Assembly (NCBI GenBank): GCA_914767715.1
Contig: OU612069.1
Span: forward strand, 20,147,387 to 20,211,386
Source of the DNA: Membranipora membranacea
Taxonomy: Eukaryota > Bryozoa > Gymnolaemata > Cheilostomatida > Membraniporidae
Direction: 5' to 3'
DNA length: 64,000 nucleotides
The translations under genes and the position numbers were made by a program. How positions within the stretch are numbered: the first letter of the stretch is position 1; every line of letters begins with the position of its first letter. This document shows, one piece after another, positions 1-11,790 of the stretch. The notes under the pieces were generated by a model. It searched no databases. It was not told where the DNA came from and worked only from the letters and a program-made list of their open reading frames with translations.

Positions 1-739
1 AGCAGCCTCAAAATAAGTCTTTAAACTAGATTGCTGTGATACAAACAAAGTGGCTGATCCAAATGTCACCGACAGAAATACAGAAGGGAAACATGATTTG
101 TTTTTGCAGCAAGACACTTGTAAGGGATTAGAATTGATACTCTGATACTTTGTGATGATTAAGTCGGTAGAAGCCATAGACTTAATATACTATATACTTA
201 ATATAAGATAAATTTAATATTTCTATTGTAGAATCATTCCGTTATCGACCACTTTCGCCAGGCCATTAATAATGAAATGCTTACGCCAACTTGACCAGCG
301 CAGTTGTAGAAATTAAATTAGGGCTTGGACTCTATTAAAATAGGATTGTCACTAGCAAGAAACCTCTAGGTTTCCTCAAAGGCAGTTCAATATATAAATA
401 TATTGACCCTTCTTTATTGACATCTGATGTAATACTAATCCTACATAATAGTGATGAAAAGAAACCTCCATTAGATTCTAAATAACACTGTGTGTTAAAA
501 AGAAATGTAGTAACTTCCACTACCACTGTCTTTGAGATATGGTGGTTACTTGCTGTAAATCATAACATGATCACATGATAATATAAAGGAAATAAATACG
601 CTCATAATTATCTAGTTTGGTTATTTTGAGCCAATTAACTATGTTGAGAAATCTTTGTAAGTTCAAATTTATTAGTACATGAAATGGTGATATTATACGA
701 ATAATAATATAATATAATGTATTATATTATAAATCTTAC
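1..739. other. Non-genic or intronic edge sequence
   Basis: AT-rich sequence between the window edge and the exon at 740-903. The reverse strand of roughly 1-110 stays open for about 35 codons with a plausible residue mix, so it could hold the next exon of the same minus-strand gene, but I see no clean acceptor. The rest (about 160-735) contains AT repeats around 695-730 and no recognisable gene. Confidence 0.3.
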
Positions 740-903
740 CCTACAGCTGTCTGCAGTTAGGTGGTACACTCCTTCAGCTGTAGTGGCTACAAAGTAATCC
801 TCACCATGTGCTCTGTGTGCGAGTAATGATGTCACGTCCAGTCCATAAGCAGATATCTCTTCTCCTAAATATTCCATTTCTACGGCTATACCTCTGCATG
901 ATA
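740..903 (-). CDS. Internal exon of an unidentified minus-strand gene
   Basis: Read on the minus strand, a run ending in AACAG just above 903 is followed by 164 nt that stay open in one frame (two bases plus 54 codons), then a GTAAGA donor at 739-734. The peptide begins SCRGIAVEMEYLGEE and ends YHLTADSCR, with a middle stretch GLDVTSLLAHRAHGEDYFVATT. The alternation of strand-like and turn residues (DYFVATTAEGVYHL) is reminiscent of a propeller blade, but I do not recognise the family. A short open stretch above about 955 ending in a GTAAGT donor could be the preceding exon, and its phase would fit. The gene runs opposite to MCTS1. Seen directly: open frame and splice signals. Inferred: that it is expressed. 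Confidence 0.45.
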
Positions 904-2645
904 CTGTTAAAAGAAAATTTACTAAAACTAAAAATTCAACAGAACTAAACTTACCATCGTTTAGATAGGATACAAGATGCTCAGATTGACTTTAATCTCT
1001 TGCTATCATGGCGCTGACCAATGATATAGGGTTGGTAGTTTGGTTGGAAGTTGAGCAGGTAGTTGGTGGCAGGTGGTGGCTGGAGTTAGGTGGGTAATAT
1101 GGTTTCTGGCTGCATGTCTGGATTCTGTATCCACATTCTCATCAAACACCACACAATAATAAAAGTAATACCTCGTTCACATGTATGATAATAATTTATT
1201 GCTATGCACAAATTGGCAGCGTTTGTTCCTCCGGTTTTGTGAACTAAAAATCAAAACACACAACGGTTGCAACATCAGAGGTTTACTCATTGTCACCATT
1301 TTAAGCATATATGCTGATAGCAGCCTCAGCTGAACCTCAGAGGTTTGATGTGTACCCTATACAATATATAATTGAGGATCCGCCGAGGTAGCAAGCTCTG
1401 TCCGTGTGTTTAGACCATAATATCAGTTGACCATGTTGGCTATGGGTAATTGAAAAAAATGTAAGTACTTTGTTTTTAGATTCAACTCACCAACTAATGC
1501 TAATAACTGAACGAGAGTGAAACATCTGCCAGTCATGCTTTCAGGGAAGGTATTGGGTGAAGTGAGGCATTAATCCAAGTAGACCTGAATATATCTGCAG
1601 AGAGCTAGAATCACAACAAAATTATTTGCAAGAAATATTAATTATTAATAATATACATATACATCGATCCGATTACATAACAATCTATTAGCAACTGATC
1701 AGAGTCCTTTTAACACTATAATTCAATTGGGATCTGTGAATGTCAATAAATTTAATCGAATTCGAAAATAACAATAGCAGTAACAATGTTAGGAATAACA
1801 GAAAACAAGGTCAGATGTAGCCAGGGTCTTTAGGCTGCTGCTTTGCTTCATATTTCTATTGATTATTTCTTTATTTAGGTATATCGTTTAATTGATTAGT
1901 AATAGAGGGAATAAACCAAAACCAATTGTCTCATGCTAAGTCAGATGTAAGGACACCGCATTACAAGCATTGCAATTATTGCAAGCATTACATGCATTAC
2001 ATGCATTATATATCCAGTCAGCCCTGTCATCTTTGTGTCTTCCCCTGTCGTAATTACTGGCCAATCTCCATTAGCAGGAACAAGAATGAAAATAATTGAT
2101 TTTACTGCCAGTTTGTATCTGAGCTATACATATTATCTCCTTGTGGCATTTCTGAAATTTAACTTTCATGTCTAATAAAGAGTTGTCTTCTACTCATGAA
2201 AGAGGATATAACTTCTTATATAAGTCACATTGGCCGCTGTGGCACATTGGTTCCAGTGCCCAATATCTAATCTGGCATCATTCACTCTTCTCAGTCTATC
2301 ATCTAACCGACTCCTAGGCCTATTTATCCTATCTCTTCCAATCATATCAAATAAATTTATTTGCGTTACAAACAAGTAGACCAGCAGTAGCACAATAATG
2401 CATCCATAAGATAAGATGTGTAGTTTTATGTTCTCACATCTACACATCCGTAACAGGGAGTTCCTGAATAAGCTTGGTTGTTTTGTAGCTTGGTTTACTA
2501 TTGCAAAAAGAGCTTTGAATTTAGAATTGTCCCCTCCAAACCATAAAGTTGGTCAGGGTATGCTAACATTAAATATCCATGTATTCATGATATAAACCAG
2601 TACATGTGAACTTGTTCACATAGCTTTACCTTCTTTTATTACCAG
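904..2645. other. Intronic or intergenic stretch without a recognised gene
   Basis: Apart from the possible short exon near 955-985 (minus), I see no coding segment. There is a short degenerate tandem of GCATTACA-like units around 1,965-2,010. I looked for upstream MCTS1 exons here on the plus strand and found none. The polypyrimidine run just before 2,645 is the MCTS1 acceptor tract. Confidence 0.4.
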
Positions 2646-2833
2646 GAGCACAGATGACAAAAGTAGAATCGGGACAGGTGGTAGCCGTAATGGCGGAGGG
2701 TAAAGAGCACGCTGTCGCCATCGGCCTCATGAAAATGTCGTCAGAGGAACTGTTAGCGAAGAATAAGGGTGTGGGAGTAGACAATATACACTATCTCAAC
2801 GATGGACTCTGGCTAATGAAACCCGTCAAATGA
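2646..2833 (+). CDS. MCTS1: MCTS1 (MCT-1) final exon, PUA domain C-terminus
   Basis: A pyrimidine-rich tract ending TTACCAG precedes a 188 nt exon that stays open to TGA at 2831-2833. The peptide includes VVAVMAEGKEHAVAIGLMKM and GVGVDNIHYLNDGLWLMKPVK-type C-terminal residues, which closely match the end of the translation re-initiation factor MCT-1/MCTS1: AEGK.HA, GxMKMS, NKGxGxxNIHYLNDGLW.MK. In the known protein this is the C-terminal part of the PUA domain. MCTS1 works with DENR on the 40S ribosomal subunit in the cytoplasm to recycle tRNA and allow re-initiation. The exon begins in phase with a Gly codon split across the intron, as expected for the PG(A) junction. The upstream exons (N-terminal domain and start of PUA) were not found in the 2.6 kb to the left, so the preceding intron is long or this is a stray copy. 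Identification is strong; functionality is inferred. Confidence 0.8.
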
Positions 2834-4048
2834 TTAAATCGAATGTCATCCAATTTACCTGCATTCGAAATTGCCTCCTTCTCACTGCCGGCTTTGCCAC
2901 GTCTCCCCAGTACGATGAGAATGCAGGCAAATTGAATCAAATGATCTGATGTCACCACAATATCTAATTTGAGACAATTTTCTCTATGTTTCGAATTGAT
3001 ACAGGTCTAGAGGCCAAGAACATGACAATTGATGTTAAATTTATGTATCAGAATATTTGACCTGCTGGTTATCGTTCTAGATACATAAATACATCTCTCT
3101 CCTTTCATGTCAAAGGTGTGTTATGGTGGTGCTTCAAACCCTGGTCTCTGTCTCAAGAGATAAAATCTATCTAAATCAAGCTTGATCTAGTTTGTGTGTA
3201 TTTGTGCGGCTAACCAGTAGGATGGTAGCAACTCAAAAGACAGGCAAATTGTGTCAGGCTTGATATACAGTATGCCCTGAATAATGTTTTGGACATCTTC
3301 AAAATCAAGTCTAGGCACTGAATAAAACTAGCAACATAAGTCAAACTCAAAATTCTGTATCCCTTACATATTTTGTGAGAAAGTTAACAAGTAAAGCAAT
3401 CTTCAATCAGAATAATGGTACTGTAATGTACTGGGCTGTAATGTACTGCTGAGGCGGGGTTGTAAGCTTCCCATGTTAGGACTGTTACAAGTCCCTGCCA
3501 CCAAGTGTGATAATTAGTAAGGCCACCTCAATTCGATGACATAAAACAGCCACGCTCAAACTTTCTTATAGTCTCATCACCTTGCAAGAAACACTCTACA
3601 GGTCTACAGGCTATCGATAGAGGATACCCTCTCTGCTGACAGCATCATATCCCTGGCATTAAATCAGAACAGAGTTTAAAGAAATTTTCATTTTATTGAA
3701 ACCTTCCGATTAAAAATTAATGTTAGGCAATAGAATGATCAGTAAGTATTTAGATTTACTTTATCTGCACCGCTTAAGCGTAATGATATACATGGCATGA
3801 CTTCTAAAAACATAAAAAGAAATAAATTATACTAGACACAGTCACAACGTTATGTAAATGATGTAAATAGTTCAGCATCTACTTTGATAAACATGATTCA
3901 AAAATTTATTGGCTGTATGATACTAGAGAAATAATTTGCAAAGGAATGGATTGATTGCAGGCCTTTCTATGCTCATAAAACTACTGGATACATTATATGT
4001 ATGGTTTTCTGATTGCCGGCTCTGTTTATTTGTGATGCTAAGATGGCT
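2834..4048. other. Intergenic: convergent 3' flanks, short inverted repeat
   Basis: This lies between the MCTS1 stop and the stop of the minus-strand nucleotidyltransferase gene. About 20 bases downstream of the MCTS1 stop there is a small imperfect inverted repeat (about 2,855-2,945), whose arms read AATTTACCTGCATTC and GAATGCAGGCAAATT. It is probably a decayed miniature element. No other gene is seen. Confidence 0.4.
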
Positions 4049-7000
4049 TCAAAAGGGAGGCCATTGGCATCTCTCTGGACACGCCAGCTGAATTGTCTCT
4101 AGTTTTGAGAGTTTCTGAGAGATTATTTTGATCCAGTACCTGTTGGGTTTTGTTTGCATATTATGTATTTTCAGAGCAGACTTATAGGCTTGCATTGCTT
4201 TTCTAGGCTCATTTTGGCCACGAAGTATGCCGCCAAGGAGATGCCAGCATCTTCCCACGTTGAGATGGCTTTCACCATATACCATTCCAAATATCTTCAT
4301 GGCAGTTTTGCACGAATTGAGCGCCTGGCCATAGTTTGATAACCGTTTTTGGTACTTGCTGATTTCATAAAGAGCCTTTGCAGTATCATGATGATATTGA
4401 CGATCTTCCTTTAAACTTTCTAGGATTATCATTTCATAATCTTTGGTATTGAATGAAGGAAATAATTTGTCATAGTACCCTGCTGTGTCATACCCAAGAC
4501 TATCTATGTGTTTGTGATACTCTAATGCATCAACTAATGTCATGGTAGCCTCTTCGGTGTAACCCATTCTCCTACGCACTCTATATCTGTCATAAACGGA
4601 ATCAAATACATTCGCAGGCGATGCATTAGACCGAGAGTCGACTTTATAATCTGCATATCCCTGTTTTATCTCTTTAACCATCAAAATAGTTTTAATGGAA
4701 CCATTCAAAGGTCCAAATACCTCTCTGCAGTGGTCATACGCCTGGTTAAAGTATACTAAGGCCGCTTGGTGCTTGTCAGAAAGTTTGTTAATTTCCCCTA
4801 ATGTTTGCAGGACTGTAGCTATGTCTTCATGTACTGTAGTATTCCCATATATTTCACGCATCATTTTGAGGGATTTCAGCCCAAGTTCTTCTGCAACGCC
4901 AAGTCTTCCTTGTGTCAAGTAGACTATTGAACGCTTCCTCATTACCTTTGCTGCAGCCAAAGTGAGTGTGTTCGCACCGTACAGAACATCGATAGATTGA
5001 AGGCTTTTCGCATAATAGGATTCAGCAGCAATCAACTCGCCCCTCCTTCTGTAAATATCACCCAATGAGACTAGACATGCGATCATACTATTAGTAACAT
5101 TTGAGATGTAACTTAACCTCTCGATATGATCCAAACTAGTCAAGTCATATACACTCTCCACACCAAAGCACTTGATGGGATTCCCGTAGTAATCATACAT
5201 ATTATCAAGGACTCTATTATCATAAAAAGACTGCAAGGCCTGAAGTATGTCCACTACAGCTGTCGCTAGTTCGGGGCTTTGTTGTTCCAATAAAATCTGG
5301 CAACGAAAAAGCTTGTTGGCAGCTGAAGGGTCCTTAGCAAATGCTTCGTTGGCACATTGAATTGCTTTCTCTGGCATTAAAAGTCCTAGGTAGCATTCTG
5401 ATGTTTTAACTGTCTGGAATTTGAATCCTTCCTTGATTAGATACTGGTAAAGTGCTAGAGCATCCTCATACCGGCATGACAACTTGAGAATATCTGCTAA
5501 GCAGCTAATTGAATCTAAGTTCAACTTCTTTTGTTTTGACGATTGTAAAATCTGTGCACCGATGGATGTGCGTCCAAAAACATCAAGTAGCAAATTGAAA
5601 GCTTCGCGTAAGTTTCCACAACTGTAAAAAGTCATGATTCGCTCAACACTTGACATCTCAACTTTGAAATCAGCCAAAAAAGCTTCTTCGATGTTATATA
5701 GTCTGGACAATAAGTGCTGTTTGACTGGTCTTATTGTTCCGAAGAGTGCTTGATACAAATTCTCTGGAATGTACCATCTCTTTGATGATCGGGCCACCGA
5801 CATATTGCTTTGGTCTGAGAGCATCATAACTTTCTTGGCCACTGATATCCTATCATCATGCCCGCCATGATAAAGGTACGCAGCCAGTCTTATGAAGCAG
5901 GCACTAGCTAGTAGAAAAGCAAAAACATCTTTCATGCTACTTGAAATTGCCCCAATGCTGCATAACTGTGTAAGCACAATCCAAACATTGTCTTCTCGAA
6001 TCTGATACAACACAGCCAAGTCAAGGAGAAGTATTGAAGGAAATCTGTATATTTGCTTTTTGACATTCAGCGTAAAGAACATGTTTTCTAAATCTACATT
6101 CGGTGAAAAGTTGAACTTTTGTATGTCGCACCTCAGCATGTTCCAGTTTGCCTCTTTTCTGGATTGATTAGGAATAACGTCTTTCATGACTGATTTCACG
6201 GCGGCTAGCAAATCTTCATTACCAATCCTATATACCTGTTTCATGTATAACGACATTGCGGAAAAATCCCCTCGCAGTGATTCTTCAGTAGGATTGTCCA
6301 TAACCTCCCTGTACACACCGAGAAATTCATCTGGGGTCAGAATGAAATGACTCTCCTTTCCTGAAAGACCGTTTCCTGTCGGTATATTCCCCGCATCACT
6401 TGTCAATCCATCTATTTTGAAGCCACTTATTGAGCAATCATCAAACCATCCATACAGTTCTGCAATTCCTAAATATGATAGCTTTGTTTCTTGGAGGTTG
6501 CCCATCAAAAAATAAGAAGTTATCGCTAATGTTTCAAAGTACTTCAGAATTGAAGGAGTCAACTTTTTTATGAGAAAGAGATACTCAAAGTCTGAGAAAG
6601 GTGTGGCTTCCCCTCTAGCAAGTGATCCTATAGCTACCACTGAGAAAGAGCAAGGTGGGGCGCTCTCAAGAATTTTCATAGATTCTTCCATGATTCTACC
6701 GGCAAACTTCACCATCATTTCATTACATTCCACAGATATCTTAGCCACTGAAATATTGAAACTTAGCCTATCATTGTAGCTTCCAATGAGATCACCATTT
6801 TCTACAGCACCTTTCAGTTTATCCATTTGGGACCCTACATTGCTTCTAATTGATGCCAGTTCTTCTCTGAAGCTCTGTGTAAGGCTTTTCTGAAACTGGA
6901 AGGAGCACTTTGAGCTGTCTCTCCAAAATGACTGTTGTACATCAAATGCCTGCTTCTCCCATCCAGACTGCTCTGGTCTTCGAGCACCACAGGAGTTGTA

Positions 7001-8123
7001 CAGTCCATGCGCCTACAAAGATATGGTTCGTGTTTTTTTTTTTCAAACAGACTTGCAGTGTCAGCCCAAGCTAGAGTTCAAAAATTAAAAAGCCCTAAAA
7101 TTTCAATAGTTATTACCAATATACATCTATACCATTTATTTTATATTTAACAGGTGCTCAGAGGGGCCCTTGTACGAGGGATGGGATGAAGATTAGGGAT
7201 GGGATTGTGGAGGACATTATAATATGGTATACCAATCAATTCTCCAAACACATAGCGTTATCATTTTTTCTCTCCCCCCCCCCAACTTTGCCGTAATTTC
7301 TTTGGCATGTTATGGAAAACATCCATACAGGATGGTTTTCGACCAAATAAAATGGTGTAGGCCTGTATATATATATGAAGGGATGTTACAGGTTTAAATG
7401 TCGTGATTGGCCAGTTTCTACAAGTAATATGGGTCAGAACTTATTGATGTATAAATTTAAAACTAAAATAAATATAAATCTAGACAGGAAACTATATGGA
7501 TCATATGTATTGTGACACTGAGGAATTTAATTGTAGGCGACCTGACCCAAAATGAGGGGAGGCCCTATACATATTTTATCTGTCCATATGTCAAGAGAAC
7601 ATTTATGCAGAAAAGTATCGACTCATGAATGATCTCCCTCATTGCATTAGTCAAAAGGTCAAAACCTGGGCCAACTACTTGCTAAATTATTTTTCCAAAA
7701 TGAGCTAAATTGCCTTATTACCGCCTTTTTTTTGATAATTTTCTGGGAATGCCTCCATACCTCCCCCCGTTGAAAGGCAATATGGCGCCCCTCACGCACC
7801 CTCCCTGATTGGCCACATTTACAATTTTACAACTTTTTAAACTTTGAACATAGTAAATTGGTAAAAGTTTGTTTGATAAAATTCTTGATAATCTATTAGC
7901 AAACGCCCAAGGACCTAAGTGTTTTTTCCGTAGACTTTGCGGTATTCATTAAGCTTGAAAAACAATAGTATACCTTTATACAGTCGGTCCAGTCTCCTGT
8001 TTTTAGATATTTGTTGTGATAATCTTGAGCAAGCCTAGCAAGATATGGAACTTGAACATCCAGGTTATACTTTCCCAACACATGATAGTCTCGCTTAAAT
8101 GCTCGTATGTGCTCTTCATCCAT
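4049..8123 (-). CDS. Nucleotidyltransferase-fold / TPR-repeat protein, two exons
   Basis: Model: complement(join(4049..7012, 7974..8123)), 1,037 residues. Exon 1 starts at the ATG at 8123 and ends DWTDCIK before a GTATAC donor. Exon 2 begins AHGLYNSC after a TTTGTAG acceptor, in the same phase, and is open for 988 codons. Around residues 179-193 the sequence IGSLARGEATPFSDFEYLFL shows the GS...D-x-E signature of the pol-beta-like nucleotidyltransferase fold (G179, S180, D191, E193). The C-terminal half (about 540-680, 720-840 and 940-1010) carries helical repeats with TPR character, for example ALYEISKYQKRLSNYGQAL. Large proteins with this order occur in families in sponges, cnidarians and other marine invertebrates; their substrate is unknown. 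The second acidic residue is Glu rather than Asp, and a third catalytic acid was not located, so catalysis is unproven. Both exons are free of stops, so the gene is probably intact. The start is the first ATG of exon 1; a further 5' exon is possible. Confidence 0.7.
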
Positions 8124-8380
8124 GTGGTCAGCAGAATTCTGAACTTGGGCTCATCTCATTTTACCATCTAATATTGAAGTTAAAACACAGCTTGACATTA
8201 TTTTAAGACCCAAGAAGGAATAGGGTTCGAGTTTACCTGTACCTGTGTTGGCTCTTTCCCAATCCCATCCCACCAACTAATCTGAGCCAACATATTGGCT
8301 AATGGAATCTAGTCTATTTTGACTCTTTAAAATTCAGTAAGATGCACTGACACATGTATCATGGATTGGGGGAAAATATA
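8124..8380. other. 5' flank of the nucleotidyltransferase-TPR gene
   Basis: Upstream flank of the minus-strand gene that starts at 8123. I see no clear TATA box, repeat or other gene. It ends at the TA that borders the fold-back element. Confidence 0.3.
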
Positions 8381-10030
8381 TAGGCCAGAAGCAGCTATAG
8401 CATAAGTTGTTATGGCACGGACAATATTTGATGGCAGGATACTGATCATGTTTTATACTTCATTGGTGTATGTTCTGTAAAATTCACTGGGTGTACCCAG
8501 TTGTAGTGGTCATATTTAGAAATTAAAAGGTGTTTTGTATTGGCATTATATGTGTGGGGAAATAACTCCTATTCTGTGTAATCTAAGAAATCTAATCATC
8601 AGGGAATTCCAGGTTGAAATTGCCTTGTCGGATTTTGTTGACATGGCAATTAATTCACCAAGTAAACTTGGAGAGAAGGCTGCTCGTATCAGACCAGCAC
8701 AAATTGCAAAAAATTTCAATTGAATTATGTCAAACTTATTATGGGACTAGTATCAAAGATTATATATACTTGATGGCAGGATACCTGATGCTAGTATGGT
8801 ATTGTATGGTCTTAAGACCACTGTCTTGGGGCAATTACAAACAACATTTTTGACGTTTCAATTGCCTCTTATGTCATTTTTTGGCTGGATATCACATATC
8901 ACATAATCACATATCGATCGTGTGAATATTTGGGATATGCAGTAGTGCTGCGGCTGACCTCTTCAACTGGGTACACATTTTTTCCTACATCAAATTTGTC
9001 TCACGCTATCATGTTTTGAGCAGTCTTATGTCTAGGCTGCTTTTTGTCTTATTCTCGTTGAGATGTAGTGCTGTCGCTGACCACCTTTTAAAATGATGTG
9101 ATATAATATCTTGTTAAAGTCATACATATAGTCGTGTTTCCTGCTGACCATATTAATCACTTAACATTTCACTTACCTAACCGATTGTGAAGAAAATTGC
9201 AGGTATGCTGCCGTGCTGCCGCTGACATGATTGCTACGACTGGGTACACTAGACCAAGTTTGCTCCATTCGCCTGCATTCCGAGCTGTGGCTCCCGATCC
9301 ACTGGTCACGCCGCAGCGTGACCAGTGGAGCGGGAGCAATAGGCATGCAGGCGATCGGATAAAACTTGTTCTAGGTTACACCCTATTTCTTTATATTCAG
9401 CATGTTGTTATACCCCTGAAACACCTTTTATTTAAACTCTTAGTATTTCACTCATTAAAAGCAATTTTTAGAAGAAATGAGGATATGCTGCCGCGCTGCC
9501 GTTGACATGATCGCTACAACTGCGTACAACCTTAATTTTGGATTCACCACGTTGTTCCACCCTAGAAACACCTTTTATTGAATTCTTAACATTTCACATA
9601 TTAAATACAATTTTGAGAAATATTGCAGATATGCTGCCGCAAGGCAGTATCATACTAACCTCATAAAGATCTGACATTATACTTATTGAAAATTTTAAAT
9701 TTGTCCTGATCTAACACGAGCAGACTTCTGCAAGTTTACTTGGTAAATAAATTGGCAAGTCAACAAAATCCCCACCATGCAGTTTCAACCTGGAATTCCC
9801 TGAAGATTAGATTAGTAAGATTACACAGAATAGGAGTTATGTCCCCACACATATAATGCAAAAACAAAACACCTTTTAATTTCTAAATATGACCACTACA
9901 ACTGGGTACACCCGGTGAATTTTACAGGAGAAACATCAATGAAGTATAATATGCGATCAGTTTCCTGCCATCAGAAATTGTCCGTGCCATTATTTTATAG
10001 AGCAGTTACAGCTAGGCTGCTTCTGGCCTA
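8381..10030. mobile_element. Fold-back element, about 1.65 kb, long inverted arms
   Basis: The ends read TAGGCCAGAAGCAGCT and, inverted, GGCTGCTTCTGGCCTA. The inverted similarity continues for roughly 370 bp on each side (about 8,381-8,760 and 9,650-10,030), although the arms have diverged. Both termini include TA, which would fit a TA target duplication. The interior holds degenerate direct repeats built round a TGCTGCCG(C/T)GCTGCCG core (near 8,940, 9,065, 9,205, 9,485 and 9,630), spaced about 145 or 280 bp, each followed by a GACATGAT(C/T)GCTAC(G/A)ACTG-like segment. No coding capacity for a transposase is seen, so it is non-autonomous. It lies just upstream of the nucleotidyltransferase-TPR gene. 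Confidence 0.7.
9249..9374. mobile_element. GC-rich palindromic miniature element nested in the fold-back
   Basis: A 126 bp near-perfect hairpin with arms running from CTAGACCAAGTTTGCTCC to the inverse near AAACTTGTTCTAG. The centre pairs CTCCCGATCCACTGGTCACG with CGTGACCAGTGGAGCGGGAG. It is much richer in GC than its surroundings. It interrupts the GGGTACA that is otherwise conserved between the internal repeats of the host element, and a related GTTACA follows its right end, so it looks like a later insertion. Confidence 0.6.
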
Positions 10031-10590
10031 ATAAAACAAAGAACAAAAGAAAAATCAACATTAAAATACAACTTCTTCATCAGCAGTTTCATGATTTATC
10101 GCGCATAGTGCCACATTATGCATACCTGGCCAGGCGTATCTCCTTTTCACCTAACTCTCAGGCCGTCTGCTGTATCTTAACTCTTGAAGCACAACTTCCT
10201 TTAATGAGCCTCTCCGTGACCCTCTAAAAATACCAGGTTCTTGAGTTACATAGTCTGCAGTCGAAAGAAATAAAATAACAGAAGCTATAAAAAAAACCAT
10301 TCAAAACCTTGTGGTACCAATGTTGACCCATTTGGACGTTTTATATATCATTGGAAAGCAAATCGAACACTGATTCTGGAAATATTGATTTCAGCATGAC
10401 GTCATGTCAGGGCGTTGTGCTATTTTGATAAAACACGGTATACTCGTCTGTGAGGATGATTTTTCAGGACGATTTGGTGCAGATACAATTTCATAATCGT
10501 GTGACATTGCACACCAGAGGAAAAATCATCTGTTATGCAGTGGTTATTACCTCATTTAGTTTAGGTTGCTTTGGTTTAAAGGATGAAGAA

Positions 10591-10678
10591 TGAAGATCCA
10601 ATGTGATGAGCATGAGGTCTCACCACAATAAATAACTTTTCTTTTCTGCATGTGGTTTGCATCACATTGGATCTTCAT
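10591..10678. repeat. Short perfect inverted repeat
   Basis: TGAAGATCCAATGTGATG at 10591-10608 is matched in reverse complement at 10661-10678, an 18 bp perfect stem with a loop of about 52 bases. It is probably the remnant of a miniature inverted-repeat element. Confidence 0.55.
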
Positions 10679-11224
10679 ACTAACCTGAGTTGGACAGAGG
10701 TTACCGGAAGAGGCTGAGCACTGTTGCCAATTATATGCCATATGGACCAGTGGTAGAGGTTGCCAAAAAGTGATTCTTAGCAACCTATTTAAGAAGTTGA
10801 ATATTGGTTTTATATCCTTCTCAGGGAAGGATATAACAGGGATTCAAATAACTTTCGCTATCCAATTTCGATCTTACGATTAAATAAATTAATTATTTGT
10901 TACAGATATATATTTATTATCTATTTTGATTCATAAGGCCTATAGGAGTGGGAGTTAAAGGGCCGGCTGAGTGAGCCCTCATTACTGAATATTCCAGTTC
11001 TGTATGGGCAATAGCCTGTTTTATGAGAAATTCATAGTAGGGGGTTTGTTGGTGCAGCCCATGTTGTAATATAAGACATAGTTTAGGTACTTAGTCTGAT
11101 CCAACACACGAGTGTTGTAGGACATGTTGTACGACTTGTCTTACAGCACTCAAGAACAATGGATTTTTAACGATATAGGCTGTATAACAATGCTGTATTG
11201 CATTCAAACACTAAGTTTGAGGCT

Positions 11225-11790
11225 GCTATTTTGTATCAGATCTTATTCTCCGTATTTTATTCTATCATGTGAGCGAATTCCAGCTTAAGAATCCAAATAT
11301 TGAGGAAGTAATGGTCTCTCAAATTTCCAAGGTGACGGCAGTCTATCGGCAGTAAAAATCAGCGGGCATTCCCAGTGTGACGTCACAACCATCATACTTA
11401 TTATGATACACTGATAAATAGGATGATGATCAAAATGTTTAGGTATGTAGCGGGTCTCGAACCCAGGTCCAAATGGCCATGCAGACAATGCCACTAATGC
11501 TGAGCTATATTGTCAACAGGCTCACAGAGCTGGACCTAGTGGCATGATGGTAGCATCGTTGCCTGCAGGTATGTAAAACCCAGATTCGAGTACCACCTAG
11601 GTCTAAATTTTGATCATCATCTTATCTGTGTGATAAATAGTGTAATGACTCATAATAAGTATGATGACGGTTGTGACGTCCCACTGGGTGTGTTTCCGCT
11701 GATTCCCAATACAAATTGAAGGCGATCACCCTGGAAGTTTGAGAGGCCATATTTTGTATCACATCTTATTCTCCATATTTTATTCTATCA
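11225..11790. repeat. Composite: two head-to-head tRNA-like units in inverted repeats
   Basis: A 50 bp segment ending TATTCTATCATGTGAGC occurs at about 11,225-11,276 and again, in the same orientation, at about 11,742-11,793. Between them lies an imperfect inverted repeat (about 11,285-11,440 against about 11,600-11,735, each with GTGACGTC and CATACTTATTATGA-like tracts). Its core contains two tRNA-like stretches. One on the minus strand has the A-box-like ATAGCTCAGCATTAGTGG and B-box GGGTTCGAGACCC (about 11,450-11,515). One on the plus strand has TAGTGGCATGATGGTAGCA and AGATTCGAGTACC (about 11,528-11,610). They look like SINE heads rather than functional tRNA genes. Confidence 0.5.
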
